A stretch of 64,000 bases of DNA. Source: Alphaproteobacteria bacterium. GTDB lineage: Bacteria > Pseudomonadota > Alphaproteobacteria > TMED109. The stretch lies in assembly GCA_022825235.1 (NCBI GenBank), contig JAJDYI010000050.1, forward strand, positions 1 through 64,000. The letters are read 5' to 3'. Of this stretch, positions 37,508 through 45,968 are shown one piece after another. Under the pieces are notes generated by a model. That model saw nothing but the letters and a program-made list of their open reading frames with translations, was not told the origin of the DNA and did not search any database. Numbering within the stretch: the first letter of the stretch is position 1; every line of letters starts with the position of its first letter. The translations under genes were made by a program, and so were the position numbers.

Positions 37508-38356
37508 TCAGCTCCGCTGGGTGCCGCCGCCGCGCGGCTTGCACATGCGATCGAGCAGGAAAGCCACGATGACGATCGCCAGCCCGGCCTCGAAGCCCTT
37601 GGCGATGTTGACTGTGTTCAGCGCCCGCAAGACCGGGACGCCGAGGCCCGGGGCGCCGACCATTGCCGCGATGACGACCATGGACAGGCTCAGCATGATG
37701 CACTGGGTCACGCCGGCCATGATGGTGGGAAGAGCGTGCGGCAACTCGACCTTCCACAGGACCTGGCGTCCGGTGGCCCCGAACGCCTCGGCAGCCTCGA
37801 CCAGCGGTCTCGGCACGCCGGAAACACCGAGATGCGTCAGCCGGATCGGCGCCGGGATGGCAAAGATGACGGTCGAGATCAGGCCCGGTACCACGCCCAG
37901 GCCGAACATGATCATGGTCGGAATCAGGTAGACGAAGGTCGGAATCGTCTGCATCAGGTCGAGCACGGGGCGGATGGCGTTGTAGAGCCACGGCCGGTGC
38001 GCCGCCGCGATCCCGACTGGCACGCCGAAGGCAATGCAGAATACGGTGGAGAAGAGAATGAGCGTCAGCGTCTGGACCGTGGTTTCCCAGTAGCCCAGGT
38101 TGATCACCAGCAGCAGCAGGAGCACCGCTGCGATCACCAGTCGCCAGGAGCGGTGCAGCCAGAACGCGAGGCCGGCCAGTGCCGCCACCATGGCGAGCGA
38201 CGGCACGGCCAGCAGCAGGCCGGCCACGCCCTCGATCAGGAACTTCAGGATCTCCGACAGATAGTCGAAGAACCAGGCCCCGTGGTCGAGCACAAAGTCC
38301 GCAAAGGACTTAATCCACTTGCCAAGGGGAATCTTCTGGTCGGTCAACCAGTTCAA
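37508..38356 (-). CDS. choW: Choline ABC transporter permease ChoW
   Basis: This 282-residue permease of the ProW/OpuAB class has several hydrophobic helices and the EAA-type loop LVEAAEAFGATGRQVLWKVELPHALPTIMAGVTQ, where the ATPase docks. GALFGVPVGIAAAHR-like and DLMQTIPTFVYLIPTMIMFG segments are typical of the choline/betaine branch. It lies between choX and choV; choV begins three bases after its stop in the same reading frame. Confidence 0.92.
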   Translation of the reverse strand: MNWLTDQKIPLGKWIKSFADFVLDHGAWFFDYLSEILKFLIEGVAGLLLAVPSLAMVAALAGLAFWLHRSWRLVIAAVLLLLLVINLGYWETTVQTLTLILFSTVFCIAFGVPVGIAAAHRPWLYNAIRPVLDLMQTIPTFVYLIPTMIMFGLGVVPGLISTVIFAIPAPIRLTHLGVSGVPRPLVEAAEAFGATGRQVLWKVELPHALPTIMAGVTQCIMLSLSMVVIAAMVGAPGLGVPVLRALNTVNIAKGFEAGLAIVIVAFLLDRMCKPRGGGTQRS

Positions 38357-38372
38357 GAACTACCCCACGGCG

Positions 38373-38412
38373 CAATCCCGCCCCGTCCCGAGCGCAGGAC
38401 GGGGCGGGATTG
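38373..38412 (-). promoter_or_regulatory. Perfect 16-bp hairpin between choX and choW
   Basis: The arms caatcccgccccgtcc and its exact complement are separated by an 8-base loop, just after the choX stop (38416) and before choW (38356). In binding-protein-dependent operons such intercistronic hairpins protect the 5' message from 3' exonucleases or partially terminate, giving binding protein in excess over membrane components. No T-tract follows, which favours mRNA stabilisation over termination. Confidence 0.8.
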
Positions 38413-38415
38413 GTT

Positions 38416-39363
38416 CTAGAGACCTAGACTGGCGTGCACGGCAGCGAGGCCGTCGTCACCGCCCATGGTCGTCACGCCGTCGAGCCAGCCCTCAAGGATG
38501 GCCGGGTTGCCTTGAAGCCACGCGGTCGCTGCCTGCTGCGGCTCCTCGCCGCCCTCGAGGATTGCGGTCATGATCTCGTTTTCCATCGCCAGCGTGAACA
38601 CCAGGTTGGTCAACAGCTTGCCGACATTCGGGCACTCTTCGGCGTAACCCTTGCGGATGTTGGTGTAGACCTCCGCGCCACCGAAGTTCGGGCCGAAGAT
38701 GTCGTCGCCGTCAGCAAGGTAGGTCATCTCGAACTTGGCGTTCATTGGATGCGGCTCCCACCCGAGGAACACGATCCACTGGTCCCTGCGGTTCGCCCGC
38801 TCGACCTGGGCAAGCATGCCTTGCTCACTGGACTCCACCACCTCGAAACCGTTCAAGCCGAAGGTGTCGTCGTCGATCATGGCCTGAATCAGCCGGTTGC
38901 CGTCATTGCCCGGCTCGATGCCGTAGATCTTGCCTTCGAGTTCAGCGCTGTACTCGGCAATGCTCGCGAAGCTGGTGATGCCGCCGTCGGCTGCCAGCTT
39001 GTTGGCCGCCAGGGTGTACTTCGCTCCGGTGAGATTCTTGGCCAGGACCTCCACCGACCCGTCGTCCCGGTACGGAGCGATGTCGGCTTCCATGGTCGGC
39101 ATCCAGTTCCCGAGGAAGACGTCAATGTCGCCGTTCTTGAGGCTGGTGTACGTGACCGGTACCGACAGCACCGTTGCAGTGGGCTCGTAGCCGAGTGCCT
39201 TGAGGACCACCGAGGTCGCCGCCGTCGTCGAGGTAATGTCGGTCCACCCGACGTCGGAGAACCGGACGGTCTTGCATGAATCGGGATCCGCCGCCCACGC
39301 GGCGGATGAAAACAGCAGGGCCGAAACCGCTCCGAGCACCGTTATGCGCAAGTATCGTGTCAT
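38416..39363 (-). CDS. choX: Choline-binding periplasmic protein ChoX
   Basis: This 315-residue protein starts MTRYLRITVLGAV with a signal peptide ending at SSAAWA. The mature part has TVRFSDVGWTDITSTTAAT, DVFLGNWMPTMEADIAPY and FLGWEPHPMNAKFEMTYL, matching ChoX; aromatic residues in these segments form the quaternary-ammonium cage in the family. ATG 39363 has GGAGGAG upstream. It is divergent from betA, consistent with choline import feeding choline dehydrogenase. Confidence 0.93.
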   Translation of the reverse strand: MTRYLRITVLGAVSALLFSSAAWAADPDSCKTVRFSDVGWTDITSTTAATSVVLKALGYEPTATVLSVPVTYTSLKNGDIDVFLGNWMPTMEADIAPYRDDGSVEVLAKNLTGAKYTLAANKLAADGGITSFASIAEYSAELEGKIYGIEPGNDGNRLIQAMIDDDTFGLNGFEVVESSEQGMLAQVERANRRDQWIVFLGWEPHPMNAKFEMTYLADGDDIFGPNFGGAEVYTNIRKGYAEECPNVGKLLTNLVFTLAMENEIMTAILEGGEEPQQAATAWLQGNPAILEGWLDGVTTMGGDDGLAAVHASLGL

Positions 39364-39477
39364 TGCCGTCTCCTCCCGATTGCTTGTCAAATTTGTGCCA
39401 TTGTCAAGGAATGGCGCCCGCTAGGGCTACTATCGAGATTATATCGCCGCAAGTGCGAAGACGGTGGAAACAAGCGG
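39364..39477. promoter_or_regulatory. Divergent choX/betA control region with TTGTCAA direct repeats
   Basis: TTGTCAA occurs at 39384-39390 and 39401-39407, a 17-base period. On the minus strand each reads TTGACAA, so the farther copy can serve as a -35 element for choX with a weak AGCAAT -10. An A+T-rich CTACTATCGAGATTATAT at 39434-39451 is a candidate betA promoter region. The repeat could also bind a regulator. No betI gene is present in the window. Confidence 0.5.
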
Positions 39478-41136
39478 ATGAGAGCCGGGAAGAACTTCGA
39501 TTATGTCGTCGTGGGCGCGGGGTCGGCGGGCTGTGTTATAGCCTATCGTTTGACAGAGGACGCCTCAGTGCGCGTATTGTTGATAGAGGCCGGCGGCGGC
39601 GATAGCAGCATCCTTCTACAGATGCCTACCGGCCTGGCCATCGCCATGCAGCATCCGCGTTACGGCTGGCACTACCGGACCGAGCCGGAGCCCCATCTGA
39701 GCGGGCGGCGCCTGCACTGTCCGCGCGGTCGGGTGCTGGGCGGCTCATCGTCGGTCAACGGCATGGCCTACGTCCGGGGCAACGCCCTCGACTACGAGGG
39801 CTGGGCAGCCGGCGGCGCGCCGGGCTGGACCTATGCCGAGGTGTTGCCGTACTTCCGCAAGGCCGAGAACTTCAGTGCCGGCGGGGACGACTACCGGGGC
39901 GATTCGGGCCCGCTCCACACCTCGCGCGGGAGCATGGCCAACCCGCTCTACCGTGCATTCATCGACGCGGGCGAGCAGGCCGGCTACGCACGCACTGCTG
40001 ATATGAACGGTTACCGGCAGGAAGGCTTCGGGCCGATGGACATGACGGTCCACCGCGGGCGGCGGTGGAGCACCGCGAACGCCTATCTGCGACCGGCGGC
40101 CGGACGGGCCAACCTGATGGTTGCCACCGGGGCGCTCGCAACCCGGCTGCTGCTCGAGGGCCGGCGGGTCCGGGGCCTCGAATACCGGCGGGGCGGGGCG
40201 CTTCGAACCGTCGAGGCGACGCGCGAGGTGATCGTGAGCGGCGGACCGATCAACTCGCCGCAGCTGCTGATGCTTTCGGGTATCGGCCCGGCCGAGCATC
40301 TGCGCGAATTCCGGATCGAGATCGTCCACGACCTGCCGGGCGTGGGCGAAAACCTCCAGGATCATCTCGAGCTCTACATCCAGCAGGCCTGTACCCGGCC
40401 GATCACGCTCCATGCCGCGATGGGGCTGTTTCCCAAGGTGCTGATCGGCATGCGGTGGGTCGCGTGCAAGACCGGGCTCGGTGCCACCAACCATTTCGAA
40501 GCCGGCGGCTTCATCCGCTCGAAGGCCGGCGTCCGCTGGCCCGACATCCAGTATCACTTCCTCCCGCTGGCGGCCTCCTACGACATGCAAGAGCAGGTCC
40601 GCCGCCACGGCTACCAGGCCCATGCCGGCCCGATGCGCTCGAAATCGCGCGGCTCGGTCCGCCTGGCCTCGGCCGATCCGTCCGAGCCGCCGCGGATCCG
40701 CTTCAACTACATGAGCCGTCCCGACGACTGGGCGGACATGCGCGCCTGCGTCCGGCTCACCCGGGAGATCTTCGCCCAACCCGCCTTCGATCCCTATCGC
40801 GGCGAGGAACTGGCGCCCGGGGCGGCCGTAGAGAGTGATGCGGACATCGATGCCTTCGTGCGCGAGACGGTTCAGAGCGCCTACCACCCCTGCGGCACGT
40901 GCAAGATGGGAACGGATCCGCTGGCGGTGGTCGACCCCGAAGGCCGGGTGTACGGCGTCGAAGGACTGCGCGTTGTCGACAGCTCGATCATGCCGACCAT
41001 TACCACCGGTAATCTCAATGCGCCGACCATCATGATCGCCGAAAAGGTCGCCGACATGATCCGCGGCCGCGAGCCGTTGCCAGCGTCCTTGGCCCCGGCT
41101 TACGACGCGCCCGGATGGGAAACCACACAGCGCTGA
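39478..41136 (+). CDS. betA: Choline dehydrogenase (GMC oxidoreductase family)
   Basis: This 552-residue flavoprotein has the FAD-binding YVVVGAGSAGCVIAYRL, PRGRVLGGSSSVNGMAYVRG and GGPINSPQLLMLSGIGP (GMC signatures 1 and 2), and the catalytic histidine in SAYHPCGTCKMG with the asparagine in TTGNLNAPTIM. It oxidises choline to betaine aldehyde at the membrane, passing electrons to the respiratory chain. The divergent choXWV operon supports choline over other alcohols. The second-step enzyme betB is not in the window. Confidence 0.9.
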   Translation: MRAGKNFDYVVVGAGSAGCVIAYRLTEDASVRVLLIEAGGGDSSILLQMPTGLAIAMQHPRYGWHYRTEPEPHLSGRRLHCPRGRVLGGSSSVNGMAYVRGNALDYEGWAAGGAPGWTYAEVLPYFRKAENFSAGGDDYRGDSGPLHTSRGSMANPLYRAFIDAGEQAGYARTADMNGYRQEGFGPMDMTVHRGRRWSTANAYLRPAAGRANLMVATGALATRLLLEGRRVRGLEYRRGGALRTVEATREVIVSGGPINSPQLLMLSGIGPAEHLREFRIEIVHDLPGVGENLQDHLELYIQQACTRPITLHAAMGLFPKVLIGMRWVACKTGLGATNHFEAGGFIRSKAGVRWPDIQYHFLPLAASYDMQEQVRRHGYQAHAGPMRSKSRGSVRLASADPSEPPRIRFNYMSRPDDWADMRACVRLTREIFAQPAFDPYRGEELAPGAAVESDADIDAFVRETVQSAYHPCGTCKMGTDPLAVVDPEGRVYGVEGLRVVDSSIMPTITTGNLNAPTIMIAEKVADMIRGREPLPASLAPAYDAPGWETTQR

Positions 41137-41325
41137 GCCAGAGACGCTCGGGAGGGGGCTTTTCCGGTCAGCGTTGCGAAGAGGCGCCCCTGGGGTTCGA
41201 CGGATTCGCTGACGGCTGCAGGCTCTTCCGCGCTTCGTCCTCCGCCGTCCGAACCGGCACCCCGTCGCTCGTTCCGGACACGTCCTTATCGTGTCATCAA
41301 CCCACGCTGTCTCCAACGACGGAAT

Positions 41326-41838
41326 CTACTGCCGGACTTCACTGGACTCGCGCCTCTTGATTTCCGCCTTTGCCTCCGTGGCGAATTCCTCGATGAACTT
41401 CCGTTGGTTGAAGAACAGGATGCGCATCACCTTTGGCGCAACCCCAAGCACGGTTGTCTCCTCTGTGAAAACGCCAGTGGTACCACCCCGCTGCTCCCTG
41501 AATTCGGCAACAAATCGTCCCTCGAATTTGCCATCTGCACCCGTCTGCAAGACAAGTCTGCTCGACGGGGTCCTCTCCAAAATTCGGAAGCGAACGACTA
41601 TGCCCGACGATTTCAGTGTTTCGGTCCAGGCCGTCTTGTCATCCGTCACCTCTACCTGGTCGATATCTGACCTCCAATTCGGTTGACTTTCGAAATCCGT
41701 ATACACCCGCCAAACCGCCTGAACGGGCGCGTCAAAATGGATTTCAACGGTGGTACTGGTGGTGGCAGGCACCAAGAGCACGACGGCGATGGCAAGCCCT
41801 GCCATAACAATCACTACTGCAACGAAGACCAGGCTCAT
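41326..41838 (-). CDS. Membrane-anchored SRPBCC (polyketide cyclase/START-like) protein
   Basis: This 170-residue protein has an N-terminal membrane anchor (VVIVMAGLAIAVVLLVPA) followed by a START-like/SRPBCC fold beginning TTVEIHFDAPVQAVWRVYTDFESQPNWRSDI, the usual opening of the superfamily. These proteins bind hydrophobic ligands in a helix-grip pocket; no specific ligand can be given. The gene is visibly more A+T-rich than its surroundings, suggesting acquisition from another genome. Confidence 0.8.
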   Translation of the reverse strand: MSLVFVAVVIVMAGLAIAVVLLVPATTSTTVEIHFDAPVQAVWRVYTDFESQPNWRSDIDQVEVTDDKTAWTETLKSSGIVVRFRILERTPSSRLVLQTGADGKFEGRFVAEFREQRGGTTGVFTEETTVLGVAPKVMRILFFNQRKFIEEFATEAKAEIKRRESSEVRQ

Positions 41839-42166
41839 TAGTCCGCCTCGAATGTGAACCCAACCTGTTCCGGCACACTGGTGCCTGCACGGCAGGCGGC
41901 CGGTGTCACAGCATGGTTTGATGTCACCCGTTCATCCCCCCAGGCACCGCCGTCGATACCCTGCCTCATTCTGTGGGGATTTACGCCCCCACCGCCACGG
42001 AAGAGTCGGGGCCGGCGGGGCCCGTACCGACGCGGGAGTCGGTTGGGATGGGCGCTGGTGTTGGTCGAAGTGCGTCTAGCCTTGCAGACCAGCCTGCAAC
42101 CGGTCCTTGACAGCGGCTGCAGGCGTCCTGTGGCCGACGAACGCGCCGGCTTCTGGCGGCCGCGAG
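41839..42166. other. Intergenic region without a supported gene
   Basis: Frames on both strands lack family motifs. It separates the SRPBCC gene from the 3' end of soxG. No convincing terminator was found. Confidence 0.4.
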
Positions 42167-42718
42167 TCACAGTGTCTGCACGTATTCCAGCGCCGCGTCG
42201 TGAAGCCAGCGCAGCGCGTAGTGAGAGAAACTCCGGGCCACGGTAACCTCGTACAGAAGCTCTGTTCCGGGCCGATGCAGCAGCACCGGTGCCTTCGCAA
42301 GCAGGCTGCGGGCGCAGCGGCCGGCCGGGAAGCGGTCCGGGTCGACGTCCAGTGTCATGCCTTTGGCCAGCACATCGACCGACCGCGGCCCTGAGAGGGA
42401 CAACGTGACGAGGCCGTCGCCCACGGCTACCACCGAGGCGTGGAGCCCGGACAGGGCGTCCTCAAGCGCCGCGGCAAATGCGGTTTCCGCCGCAGGCGCG
42501 ACTTCGGCCAGCCACTCGTCAGGGCCCAGCCAGAGGATGACGCCCCGGCCGGCCGATCGGCTGGTGTTGGCCGCCGGCGGCGGCTCCGTCCCGATGGTGC
42601 TGGCAACCCCCGCCCGGAAGGCGGGATCCGCGCAATTGCCACGCAGGTTGATGCGGCCGCGAGGCGGGCACCGGGCCAGCGTGACGGCAGGCACGCCGCG
42701 GACGGTGGGGTCAGCCAC
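42167..42718 (-). CDS. soxG: Sarcosine oxidase gamma subunit
   Basis: This 183-residue protein has INLRGNCADPAFRAGVA, RGVILWLGPDEWLAEV, VVAVGDGLVTLSLSGPRSVDVLAKG and FSHYALRWLHDAALEY, the expected SoxG pattern. It is last in soxBDAG and overlaps the soxA end by eight bases, starting with GTG. In the heterotetramer it packs against the folate-binding half of the alpha subunit. Confidence 0.9.
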   Translation of the reverse strand: MADPTVRGVPAVTLARCPPRGRINLRGNCADPAFRAGVASTIGTEPPPAANTSRSAGRGVILWLGPDEWLAEVAPAAETAFAAALEDALSGLHASVVAVGDGLVTLSLSGPRSVDVLAKGMTLDVDPDRFPAGRCARSLLAKAPVLLHRPGTELLYEVTVARSFSHYALRWLHDAALEYVQTL

Positions 42719-45671
42719 GGAGGCGCGCCCCGTCGGGATCGTAGAAGCGCGGGTCGCATATTTCCGCGCGGGCCGTGCGGCCGTCCAGCGGCACGTGCAC
42801 CGTGGTGGTTTCCCGGTCGCGGCCGCCCTTCACCAGCGCCAGCGCGACCGAGCGGCGCAGGACTCCGCTCCAGTAGCTGGAGGTGACATGACCGACCATG
42901 GTTTCCGGCGGGCCGTACGGCGCCGTCGGCAGGATCTGCGCCCCTTCGGGCAGCACCAGGTCAGGATCCTCCGTTCGGAGCCCGACCAGGCGCTTGCGCA
43001 TCGGATCCAGCATCGCGCTCCGCGCCAGCGACCGGCGGCCGATGTAGTCCTTCCTCTTTTTCAGGATCCACTGCATCCCGAGATCGATTGGCGTCACGGT
43101 CCCGTCCGTCTCCTGGCCGACCATCAGGTAGCCTTTTTCGGCACGGAGGACGTGCATGGCCTCGGTTCCGAACGGCGTGATCCCGTGATCCTCACCCTGC
43201 CGGGAGAGCGCCGCCCAGAGGTTCAGTCCATGGGCTGCGGGCACGCTGATCTCGTAGGCGAGCTCGCCCGAATAGCTGATCCGGAACACCCGTGCCGGGA
43301 AGCCCGCAACATGACCGCTGCGCCAGGACATGAAGGGGAACGCCCCGGTAGTGACGTCGATGTCGCTGGTAAGCCCGCTCAGGACTGCGCGGGCCTTCGG
43401 GCCGGCCAGTGCCACTGTGGCGAACTGCTCGGTGACTGACGTGAGATAGACGTCGAGATCAGGCCATTCCGTTTGCAGCCACTCCTCCAGCCAGGCCAGC
43501 ACGCGGGACGCGTTGCCGGTGGTGGTGGTCATCAGGAATTGGTTCGTGGCGAGCCGGGCGGTGACTCCGTCATCGAGGACCATGCCGTCTTCGCCCAGCA
43601 TCAGGCCGTACCGGCAGCGGCCCACCTCCAGGTCATCCCACGCATTGGTGTAGACCCGGTTCAGGAACGCCACGGCGCCGCGCCCGCTGACCACGATCTT
43701 GCCGAGCGTGGTCGCGTCCATGAGGCCGACTGCGTTGCGTACGGCGAGACACTCGCGTACGACCGCGTCGCGTTTGGTCTCGCCGGCCAGCGGGTAGTAG
43801 AAGGGCCGCTTCCACTGACCGACATCCTCGAACACGGCGCCGGCTTTCACGTGCCAGGCGTGCATCGGCGTCTCGCGGACGGGGTCCGCCAGGGGGCCGA
43901 CGTCGCGGCCCGCGATCGCGCCGAACGTGACGGGGTCGTAGGGCGGCCGGAACGTGGTCGTCCCGACCGCAGGGAGCGGCGCGCCAAGCGATCCGGCGAG
44001 AACGGCAATGCCGGGCACGTTGCCGGTCTTGCCCTGTTCGGTGCCCATGCCGAGGGTGGTATAGCGCTTCAGGTGCTCGACCGACTGGTAGCCTTCGGCG
44101 ACAGCCAGCGCGATGTCGGCCGTGGTTACGTCGTTCTGGAAATCCACGAACCGCCTGAATTCGCCAGACCGGTTTCGGGCGGGAATCGGCCAGTGGGAGC
44201 CGGCTTCGGCCACCGCCGCTGATGCTGCGGCAGGCAGGTCACCTGAGCCCGCATCCTGGCCCTGCAGGATGCAGGAAGCCGTGTCGGCAGCTCCGTTGAC
44301 CGCGCCGGCGCACTGCACCCGCTGGCGCGCACGATCCGGCAGGAAGGCGCCGAGCGCGTCGTCGTAACGCAGTCTTCCGCCGGATTGCGAAAACAGGTGC
44401 ACGGCCGGGCTCCAGCCGCCCGACATCAGCACCAGATCGCATTGCAATGCGCGCACCGGCCCCTTGAGGAAGCCGTCGGAGCCGATTCCTGCGACATGCG
44501 CCGACCGCACGCGGCGGCGGCCACCGGTGTCGACGACGGCGTGACCGTAAAGGATGTTGAGGCCCGCCGCAGCGGCCTGCGCGGCCGGGCGCGCTGGATC
44601 CGTCCGGAGATCGGCGATCGCGGCGATCTCGACGCCGTTCCGATGAAGGTCCAGCGCCGCGTCGTACGCACTGTCGTCGTTGGTGCACACCACGGCGCGC
44701 CGACCGGGAAGAGCGGCGAAGGCGTTGACGTACGCTCGCGCGGCTGCCGCGAGCATGACCCCCGGACGGTCGTTGTTGGCAAATGTCAACGGCCGCTCCA
44801 GGGCACCGGTCGCCAGCACGACGCGTGCAGCGCGAATGCGCCACAGTCGCTGGCGGGGGAGGTGGGCAGGAGCGTCGGGACCCAGGTGGTCCGTCACACG
44901 CTCGACGGCAACCAGGAAATTGTGATCGAAATACCCGGTGACCGTGGTCCGCGTGAGCACGCGCACGTTCGGCATTGATCGAAGCTCGCTGAGCGTGTCG
45001 CCGACCCAGTCCGCCCCGGGCTCGCCCTTCGTGTCCGCCACGTTCAGGAGCATGCCGCCAGGGCGCGGCTGCTCGTCAGCCAGAATGACCCTGACGCCGC
45101 TGCGGCCCGCCGCCCGCGCGGCGGCCAGCCCGGCTGGCCCGGCGCCGACGACGAGGACTTCGCAATGCGCATTCACCCGGTCGTACCGGTCAGGGTCCGG
45201 ACCCTCGGGCGCACGACCCATGCCCGCCATCCGGCGGATCAGCTTCTCGTAGACATGCCAGCCCCCCCGTGGCCACATGAAGGTCTTGTAGTAGAACCCC
45301 GCCGGAACCATGCGGTGGGCGGTATCGATAAGCGCACTGGCATCGAACGACACGCCCGGCCAGCAGTTCACGCTGGTCGCGACCAGGCCGTCATAGAGTT
45401 CGACCCGGGTGGCCTTGAGGTTGGGGGTGCTCCGGTTCCCGGTTTCCAGCTGCACCAGCGCGTTCGGCTCCTCCGTGCCCGCCGTCAGGATTCCGCGCGG
45501 GCGGTGGTACTTGAAGCTGCGCCCGACCAGGTGCACGCCGTTGGCGAGCAGGGCGGAGGCCAGCGTGTCGCCCGCAAACCCCGTCAGCCGTCGACCGTTG
45601 AACGAAAAGGTCAGCGGTCGCTCCCGGTCGACGATGCCGCCCTCGGCCAGCCGGTACGGTTGCGTGGTCAC
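42711..45671 (-). CDS. soxA: Sarcosine oxidase alpha subunit
   Basis: This 986-residue subunit has an N-terminal ferredoxin-like segment (LTFSFNGRRLTGFAGDTLASALL), an NAD-binding domain with VVGAGPAGLAAARAAGRSG at about residue 166, and a C-terminal GcvT-like half with NRVYTNAWDDLEVGRCRYGLM and RISYSGELAYEISVPA for tetrahydrofolate. The complex oxidises sarcosine to glycine, H2O2 and 5,10-methylene-THF. Start GTG 45671 overlaps the soxD stop in GTGA. Confidence 0.94.
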   Translation of the reverse strand: MTTQPYRLAEGGIVDRERPLTFSFNGRRLTGFAGDTLASALLANGVHLVGRSFKYHRPRGILTAGTEEPNALVQLETGNRSTPNLKATRVELYDGLVATSVNCWPGVSFDASALIDTAHRMVPAGFYYKTFMWPRGGWHVYEKLIRRMAGMGRAPEGPDPDRYDRVNAHCEVLVVGAGPAGLAAARAAGRSGVRVILADEQPRPGGMLLNVADTKGEPGADWVGDTLSELRSMPNVRVLTRTTVTGYFDHNFLVAVERVTDHLGPDAPAHLPRQRLWRIRAARVVLATGALERPLTFANNDRPGVMLAAAARAYVNAFAALPGRRAVVCTNDDSAYDAALDLHRNGVEIAAIADLRTDPARPAAQAAAAGLNILYGHAVVDTGGRRRVRSAHVAGIGSDGFLKGPVRALQCDLVLMSGGWSPAVHLFSQSGGRLRYDDALGAFLPDRARQRVQCAGAVNGAADTASCILQGQDAGSGDLPAAASAAVAEAGSHWPIPARNRSGEFRRFVDFQNDVTTADIALAVAEGYQSVEHLKRYTTLGMGTEQGKTGNVPGIAVLAGSLGAPLPAVGTTTFRPPYDPVTFGAIAGRDVGPLADPVRETPMHAWHVKAGAVFEDVGQWKRPFYYPLAGETKRDAVVRECLAVRNAVGLMDATTLGKIVVSGRGAVAFLNRVYTNAWDDLEVGRCRYGLMLGEDGMVLDDGVTARLATNQFLMTTTTGNASRVLAWLEEWLQTEWPDLDVYLTSVTEQFATVALAGPKARAVLSGLTSDIDVTTGAFPFMSWRSGHVAGFPARVFRISYSGELAYEISVPAAHGLNLWAALSRQGEDHGITPFGTEAMHVLRAEKGYLMVGQETDGTVTPIDLGMQWILKKRKDYIGRRSLARSAMLDPMRKRLVGLRTEDPDLVLPEGAQILPTAPYGPPETMVGHVTSSYWSGVLRRSVALALVKGGRDRETTTVHVPLDGRTARAEICDPRFYDPDGARLRG

Positions 45672-45961
45672 GACGGGTCCCCATCGCGGTCGTCGGGCGG
45701 TGCCTCGCCCATGCGATAGACCGAGAGGACGTCGTGCGTAACGGTATGCCGCTCCACGTTGAACCAGCGGCCGCAGCCGTGGGTGTGGCACCAGCGCTCG
45801 CGGTGCCGGCCCTTCGGATTGGCGCGCATGAACAGGTAGTCGGCCCATTCCGGGTCGCTGAGCGCGTCGGGGTCGGGCGGTCGCTGGATATGCGCTTCCC
45901 CCCCGCAGGTGAATTCGCTCTCGTCGCGCTGGCCGCACCACGGGCAGGCAATCAGCAGCAT
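45668..45961 (-). CDS. soxD: Sarcosine oxidase delta subunit
   Basis: This 97-residue protein is a small zinc-binding subunit. CPWCGQRDESEFTCGGEAH and RERWCHTHGCGRWFNVERHT hold the cysteine/histidine ligands. NPKGRHRERWCHTHGCGRWF is the SoxD hallmark. It starts seven bases after soxB and overlaps soxA by four. Confidence 0.93.
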   Translation of the reverse strand: MLLIACPWCGQRDESEFTCGGEAHIQRPPDPDALSDPEWADYLFMRANPKGRHRERWCHTHGCGRWFNVERHTVTHDVLSVYRMGEAPPDDRDGDPS

Positions 45962-45968
45962 CGGGCCC

